A DNA stretch of 7,695 bases from Chloroflexota bacterium (lineage in GTDB: Bacteria > Chloroflexota > Dormibacteria > Aeolococcales > Aeolococcaceae). A program made the position numbers and the translations under genes. Position 1 is the stretch's first letter; every line of letters begins with the position of its first letter. Under the pieces are notes generated by a model. The model searched no databases, was not told where the DNA came from, and worked only from the letters and a program-made list of their open reading frames with translations. The stretch is from NCBI GenBank assembly GCA_005889515.1, contig VBHE01000017.1, forward strand, positions 1 to 7,695, read 5' to 3'. Of this stretch, positions 5,023-7,695 are shown one piece after another.

Positions 5023-6335
5023 TTGATGAATCCCTTGTACTGGCGCATCAGGAGCTGGGTCTCGATCTGCTGCATGGTGTCGAGGGCGACGCCGACGACG
5101 ATGAGGATGGCGGTGCCACCGAGGTAGAGGCTGGTGGTCGACACCCCGGTGGCCAGACTCGTCCCGAGGGGGAGCACCACCGTGATCACCGCCAGGAAGA
5201 GCGCGCCCGCCAGCGTGATCCTTCCCATCACCTTGCCGAGGTAATCGGCCGTCCACTTCCCGGGACGGATGCCGGGGATGTAGACGGAGCGTTTCTTGAA
5301 GTCGTCGGCGACGTCGTTGGGATCGAAGACGACCGCCGTGTAGAAGTAGGTGAAGCCGAGCACGAGCATGAACTCGATGCCGTTGTAGGCGATGTTGGAG
5401 AGGAACGACGGCCCGTTCGGCTGCCAGTTGGTGGTGACCCACGACGCCACCCTCCCGGCCACCCCGCCGCTGTTGCGGAAGAAGTTGGAGAAGATGGTGG
5501 GGAAGGCCATGATCGAGATGGCGAAGATGATCGGGATGACGCCGCCGGCGTTCACCCGCAGCGGCAGGAAGCTGCGCCGTCCCTGCGTCGCTTGGCCGGC
5601 GCGGGGGTTGACCACCCGCTGCGCCGACTGGATCGGGATCTTCCGCTGCGCCTGCTGGACCTCGATGATGAAGGCGGTGACGCTGATCGCCACCACCGCC
5701 ATCACGATCAGCTGGAGGATGTGGCCGGTGCCGCCGGTGGTGCCGTAGGTGTAGAGGGCGCCGGGAAGGCGGCCGATGATCCCCGAGAAGATCACCAGCG
5801 AGACGCCGTTGCCGACGCCGTACTCGGTGATCAGCTCGCCGAGCCACATCAGGATGATGCTGCCCGCGGTCAGGGTGATGATGATGCTGAGCACCGTGCC
5901 CGCGCTCGGGCTGCTGAGCACACCCTGGCTGGTGAAGAGCACGGTGTAGCCGTACGCCTGCAGCGCCGCGAGGGCGACGGTGAGCCAGCGGGTGTAGCGG
6001 GTGATCCGCTTGCGTCCCTGCTCACCCTCCTTGGAGAGCTCCTTGAGACGCAGGGAGACCACGGTCATCAACTGCATGATGATGGTGGCGTTGATGTACG
6101 GGTTCATGCCCATGGCGGCGACCGAGAAGGTGCTCAGGCCGCCGCCGCTGAAGAGGTTGAGAAGTCCCAGCAGCGAGTTGTTCGCGAAGAGCTGCTGGAG
6201 CGCCTGGGGATTGGCGCCCGGGACCGAGATGCTCGCCAGGACCCTGAAGATGAGGAGCAGCATCAGCGTGAAGAGCAGCTTGCGCCGCAGCTCCGGGATG
6301 CGGATCGCCTGACCGAGGGCCTGGATCATGTTCAT
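5019..6335 (-). CDS. secY: Preprotein translocase subunit SecY
   Basis: SecY is the ten-helix pore of the SecYEG translocon in the cytoplasmic membrane, exporting and inserting proteins with SecA or the ribosome. The 438-residue product has normal length. It starts with an amphipathic lead (IPELRRKL) and hydrophobic TM1 at about 19-38. The plug and TM2 region is at about 60-92 (GGGLSTFSVAAMGMNPYINA, SecY signature 1). LMWLGELITEYGVGNGVSL at 162-180 is signature 2. RRSFLPLRVNAGGVIPIIFA at 253-272 is the conserved TM7 entry. The cytosolic loop YIPGIRPGKWTADYL at 352-366 contains R357, matching the Arg essential for SecA action in E. coli. The end RQYKGFIK resembles the usual R.Y.GFI(K/R). The first ATG (6333-6335) is preferred over one two codons later because GAGGAG (6348-6353), in the last rplO codons, is 12 bases upstream. 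It lies nine bases after rplO and overlaps map. Confidence 0.98.
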   Translation of the reverse strand: MNMIQALGQAIRIPELRRKLLFTLMLLLIFRVLASISVPGANPQALQQLFANNSLLGLLNLFSGGGLSTFSVAAMGMNPYINATIIMQLMTVVSLRLKELSKEGEQGRKRITRYTRWLTVALAALQAYGYTVLFTSQGVLSSPSAGTVLSIIITLTAGSIILMWLGELITEYGVGNGVSLVIFSGIIGRLPGALYTYGTTGGTGHILQLIVMAVVAISVTAFIIEVQQAQRKIPIQSAQRVVNPRAGQATQGRRSFLPLRVNAGGVIPIIFAISIMAFPTIFSNFFRNSGGVAGRVASWVTTNWQPNGPSFLSNIAYNGIEFMLVLGFTYFYTAVVFDPNDVADDFKKRSVYIPGIRPGKWTADYLGKVMGRITLAGALFLAVITVVLPLGTSLATGVSTTSLYLGGTAILIVVGVALDTMQQIETQLLMRQYKGFIK

Positions 6336-6344
6336 GGTCCGACC

Positions 6345-7001
6345 CTACTCCTCGTCGTTCTCGGCGTCGGCGTCGTCGGCGGCCTCCGCGGAGGGGAGCG
6401 CGTCGGCGACCTCGGCCTCGGGCTCGGGCTCGGGCTTGGGCTTGCGCGAGCGGGGAGCCCTGGGGGCGCGCGCCACCTCGGGCTCGGGCTCGGGCTCGGG
6501 AGCGGCCTCGGGCACGGGTGCCTCGACCACGACCGCCTCGGCCTCGGGGGCCGGAGCGCCGAGCAGCTCGAGGGTGCCGCCGGCGGCCTCGACCGCGGCG
6601 CGGGCGGCCGCGGAGGCGCGGGTGACCCGCACCGTCAGCTTCCGGCTCAGGGTTCCGGCGGCGAGCAGCTTGACGCCGTCGCGCGCCGGCCCGATGAGCC
6701 CGGCCGCCTTCAGCGTCTCGGCGTCGACCACGGCGCCGCTCTCGAAGCGGTTGAGCTTGCCGAGGTTGACGACCGCGTACTCCTTCTTCCATCTGTTGTG
6801 GAAGCCGCGCAGCTTGGGCAGCCGCTGGGAGAGCCGCATCTGGCCGCCCTCGAAGCCCTTGGGCAGGCTCACGCTGCTGCGCGAGCCCTGGCCCTTCTGA
6901 CCACGCCCGGAGGTCTTGCCCTGGCCGGCGGAGATGCCGCGGCCGACCCGGGTCCGGGCCCTGCGGCTGTTCGGGGCCGGCTTGAGCTCATGGAGCTTCA
7001 C
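6345..7001 (-). CDS. rplO: 50S ribosomal protein L15 with a long acidic C-terminal tail
   Basis: L15 is a late-assembly large-subunit protein with a long N-terminal rRNA-penetrating extension. The first 148 residues are a complete L15: MKLHELKPAPNSRRARTRVG, then GRGQKGQGSR, GFEGGQMRLSQRLPKLRGF at about 50-68, YAVVNLGKLNRF at 75-86 and KLLAAGTLSRKLTVRV at 111-126. The family usually ends near 145-150. Here another 70 residues follow, dominated by Glu, Pro and Ala, with PEPEPEPE at 168-175, a basic patch (RAPRAPRSRK, 178-187), PKPEPEPE at 188-195 and an acidic end (DDADAENDEE). The start is GTG at 6999-7001, overlapping the rpmD stop (GTGA), with GGAGG at 7009-7013 seven bases upstream. The tail is in frame with no sign of a frameshift, and its end supplies the secY ribosome binding site. 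Confidence 0.96.
   Translation of the reverse strand: MKLHELKPAPNSRRARTRVGRGISAGQGKTSGRGQKGQGSRSSVSLPKGFEGGQMRLSQRLPKLRGFHNRWKKEYAVVNLGKLNRFESGAVVDAETLKAAGLIGPARDGVKLLAAGTLSRKLTVRVTRASAAARAAVEAAGGTLELLGAPAPEAEAVVVEAPVPEAAPEPEPEPEVARAPRAPRSRKPKPEPEPEAEVADALPSAEAADDADAENDEE
6416..6500. repeat. Two near-identical 25-base repeats in the L15 tail
   Basis: Positions 6416-6440 and 6476-6500 match at 24 of 25 bases and start exactly 60 bases apart. Each is itself made of tandem six-base units (GGGCTC/GAGCCC) encoding alternating Pro and Glu. On the protein they correspond to residues around 168-175 and 188-195 of L15. Such a tract can expand or contract by replication slippage without shifting the reading frame. 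Confidence 0.75.
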
Positions 7002-7246
7002 GACCCCGCCTCCCCGGTGGGCTGCGGCCGCGCGTTGAGCATGCTCACCCCCTGGGGCGAGTCCGCGGGCACCCCGTCGACGCTGACGAGGTGGCGCACC
7101 TTGTGGATCATCCCCCGGATCGGGGCGGTGTCCTCGTGCTCGACGGTCTGGTGGAGGCGCTTGAGCCCGAGCGCGACGACGGTCGCCTTCTGGTCGCGCG
7201 CGTAGCCGATGGAGCTCTTGCGGTAGGTGACGCGAAGGACGCTCAT
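6998..7246 (-). CDS. rpmD: 50S ribosomal protein L30 with a C-terminal extension
   Basis: L30 is a small large-subunit protein, absent from some bacteria, that binds 23S rRNA. The core (about residues 1-57) is clear: LRVTYRKSSIGYARDQKATV at 4-23, ALGLKRLHQTVEHEDTAPIR at 25-44 and GMIHKVRHLVSV at 45-56, matching the L30 pattern (S.IG....Q..TV..LGL......V...D....RGMI..V.HLV). The usual bacterial protein ends soon after HLV.V at about 60 residues. This one runs to 82 with a polar, Gly/Pro-containing tail of about 24 residues that resembles nothing I recognise. Both ends overlap neighbours by four bases: the ATG at 7244-7246 with the rpsE stop (ATGA), and the TGA with the rplO GTG. GAGGTG at 7258-7263, 11 bases upstream in rpsE, is the likely ribosome binding site. 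Confidence 0.96.
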   Translation of the reverse strand: MSVLRVTYRKSSIGYARDQKATVVALGLKRLHQTVEHEDTAPIRGMIHKVRHLVSVDGVPADSPQGVSMLNARPQPTGEAGS

Positions 7247-7695
7247 GCGGACGCGTGCACCTCGCTCAGCGGCTCGCCGAGCATCACCGCCGCCCGCCGC
7301 CGTCCGACCACCTGCTCGGGCGTCTTGCCGCGCAGCGCGGCGACGTCGCGCAGGGTGCGCAGGCTGGCGAGCGCGCCGACGGTGGCGCGGACCACGTTGA
7401 TGGGGTTGTTGGTCCCCAGCGACTTGGTGAGGATGTCGTGGATCCCCGCCGCCTCGACGACGGCGCGCATGGCGCCGCCGCTGATCACCCCGGTGCCGGG
7501 GACCGCGGGCTTCAGCAGCACCTTGGCGGCGCCCTGCTTGTAGCGGACCTCGTGGGGGATGGTGGTGCCCACCATGGGCACGGTGATCATGTTCTTCTTG
7601 GCGTCCTCGACACCCTTGCGGATGGCGTCGGGGACCTCGCCCGCCTTGCCGAGACCGGCTCCCACCCGCCCCTGGCCATCGCCCACCACCACCAG
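7243..7695 (-). CDS. rpsE: 30S ribosomal protein S5, C-terminal part (start beyond window edge)
   Basis: S5 is a small-subunit protein near the mRNA entry channel, important for decoding fidelity. The window contains 150 residues up to the TGA at 7243-7245; the N-terminus lies past position 7695. The visible part opens LVVVGDGQGRVGAGLGKAGE, the end of the double-stranded-RNA-binding-like S5 N-domain (VVGDG.G.VG.G.GKA.E). It continues with VPDAIRKGVEDAKKNMI, then PAVPGTGVISGGAMRAVVEA and AGIHDILTKSLGTNNPINVV, the C-terminal-domain hallmarks. A GTG at 7692 would open a frame, but it falls inside the conserved VVVGDG strand and is not the real start. The tail after RGKTPEQVVG is a little long (about 20 residues) but within the variation of the family. 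The stop overlaps rpmD by four bases. rplR would be expected upstream, outside the window. Confidence 0.97.
   Translation of the reverse strand: MVVVGDGQGRVGAGLGKAGEVPDAIRKGVEDAKKNMITVPMVGTTIPHEVRYKQGAAKVLLKPAVPGTGVISGGAMRAVVEAAGIHDILTKSLGTNNPINVVRATVGALASLRTLRDVAALRGKTPEQVVGRRRAAVMLGEPLSEVHASA

Noticed and set aside
5023..5847. Open frame continuing upstream of map as an N-terminal extension
   Set aside because: This stretch is secY read in another frame. The translated residues are Arg/His/Pro rich, and Map starts normally at 5022 with a good ribosome binding site.
5592..7205. 537-codon open frame on the plus strand
   Set aside because: It lies antisense to secY, rplO and rpmD, which are all clearly identified. 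Its product is a low-complexity Gly/Ala/Asp/His/Arg-rich string, as expected from the complement of G+C-rich genes.
1..7695. A novel defence, mobile or biosynthetic system
   Set aside because: All long stretches are accounted for by known housekeeping genes in a conserved order. No inserted cargo, integrase, repeats of CRISPR type or unassigned genes were found.

Overview
This 7.7-kb window is the downstream half of a bacterial ribosomal-protein supercluster (end of the spc operon plus the alpha operon). Every gene lies on the minus strand, so transcription runs from position 7695 towards position 1. In transcription order: rpsE (S5, start cut off by the window edge), rpmD (L30), rplO (L15), secY, map (methionine aminopeptidase), infA (IF-1), rpmJ (L36), rpsM (S13), rpsK (S11), rpsD (S4), rpoA (RNA polymerase alpha), rplQ (L17), truA (tRNA pseudouridine synthase) and the first 33 codons of rplM (L13). 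No RNA genes, mobile elements, CRISPR arrays or foreign-looking segments were seen. Coding density is very high. The longest stretch without a gene is about 77 bases, between map and infA.

The DNA is strongly G+C rich, with third positions almost always G or C, which produces many long spurious antisense frames. Gene order (rpsD between rpsK and rpoA; truA then rplM after rplQ) resembles Gram-positive-type lineages such as Chloroflexota, Dormibacterota-like groups and Actinomycetota. The short L17 (117 residues, without the long tail usual in Actinomycetota) argues mildly against a typical actinomycete. The lineage cannot be fixed from this window alone.

How the genes work together: the products build both ribosomal subunits (S5, S13, S11, S4; L30, L15, L36, L17, L13), start translation (IF-1), trim initiator methionine from new proteins (Map), insert membrane proteins (SecY), transcribe (RpoA) and modify tRNA (TruA). 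Junctions are tight. Start and stop codons overlap by four bases at rpsE/rpmD, rpmD/rplO, secY/map and truA/rplM, and several Shine-Dalgarno sequences lie in the end of the upstream gene, so translational coupling is likely.

This is essentially ordinary housekeeping DNA, and I found no convincing undescribed system. The points most worth checking are: no adk between secY and map; a 70-residue Glu/Pro/Ala-rich tail on L15; an IF-1 with unusual residues in its decoding-site loop and an uncertain start, preceded by a possible internal promoter; an S4 zinc site with shortened Cys spacing; and a C-terminal extension on L30.
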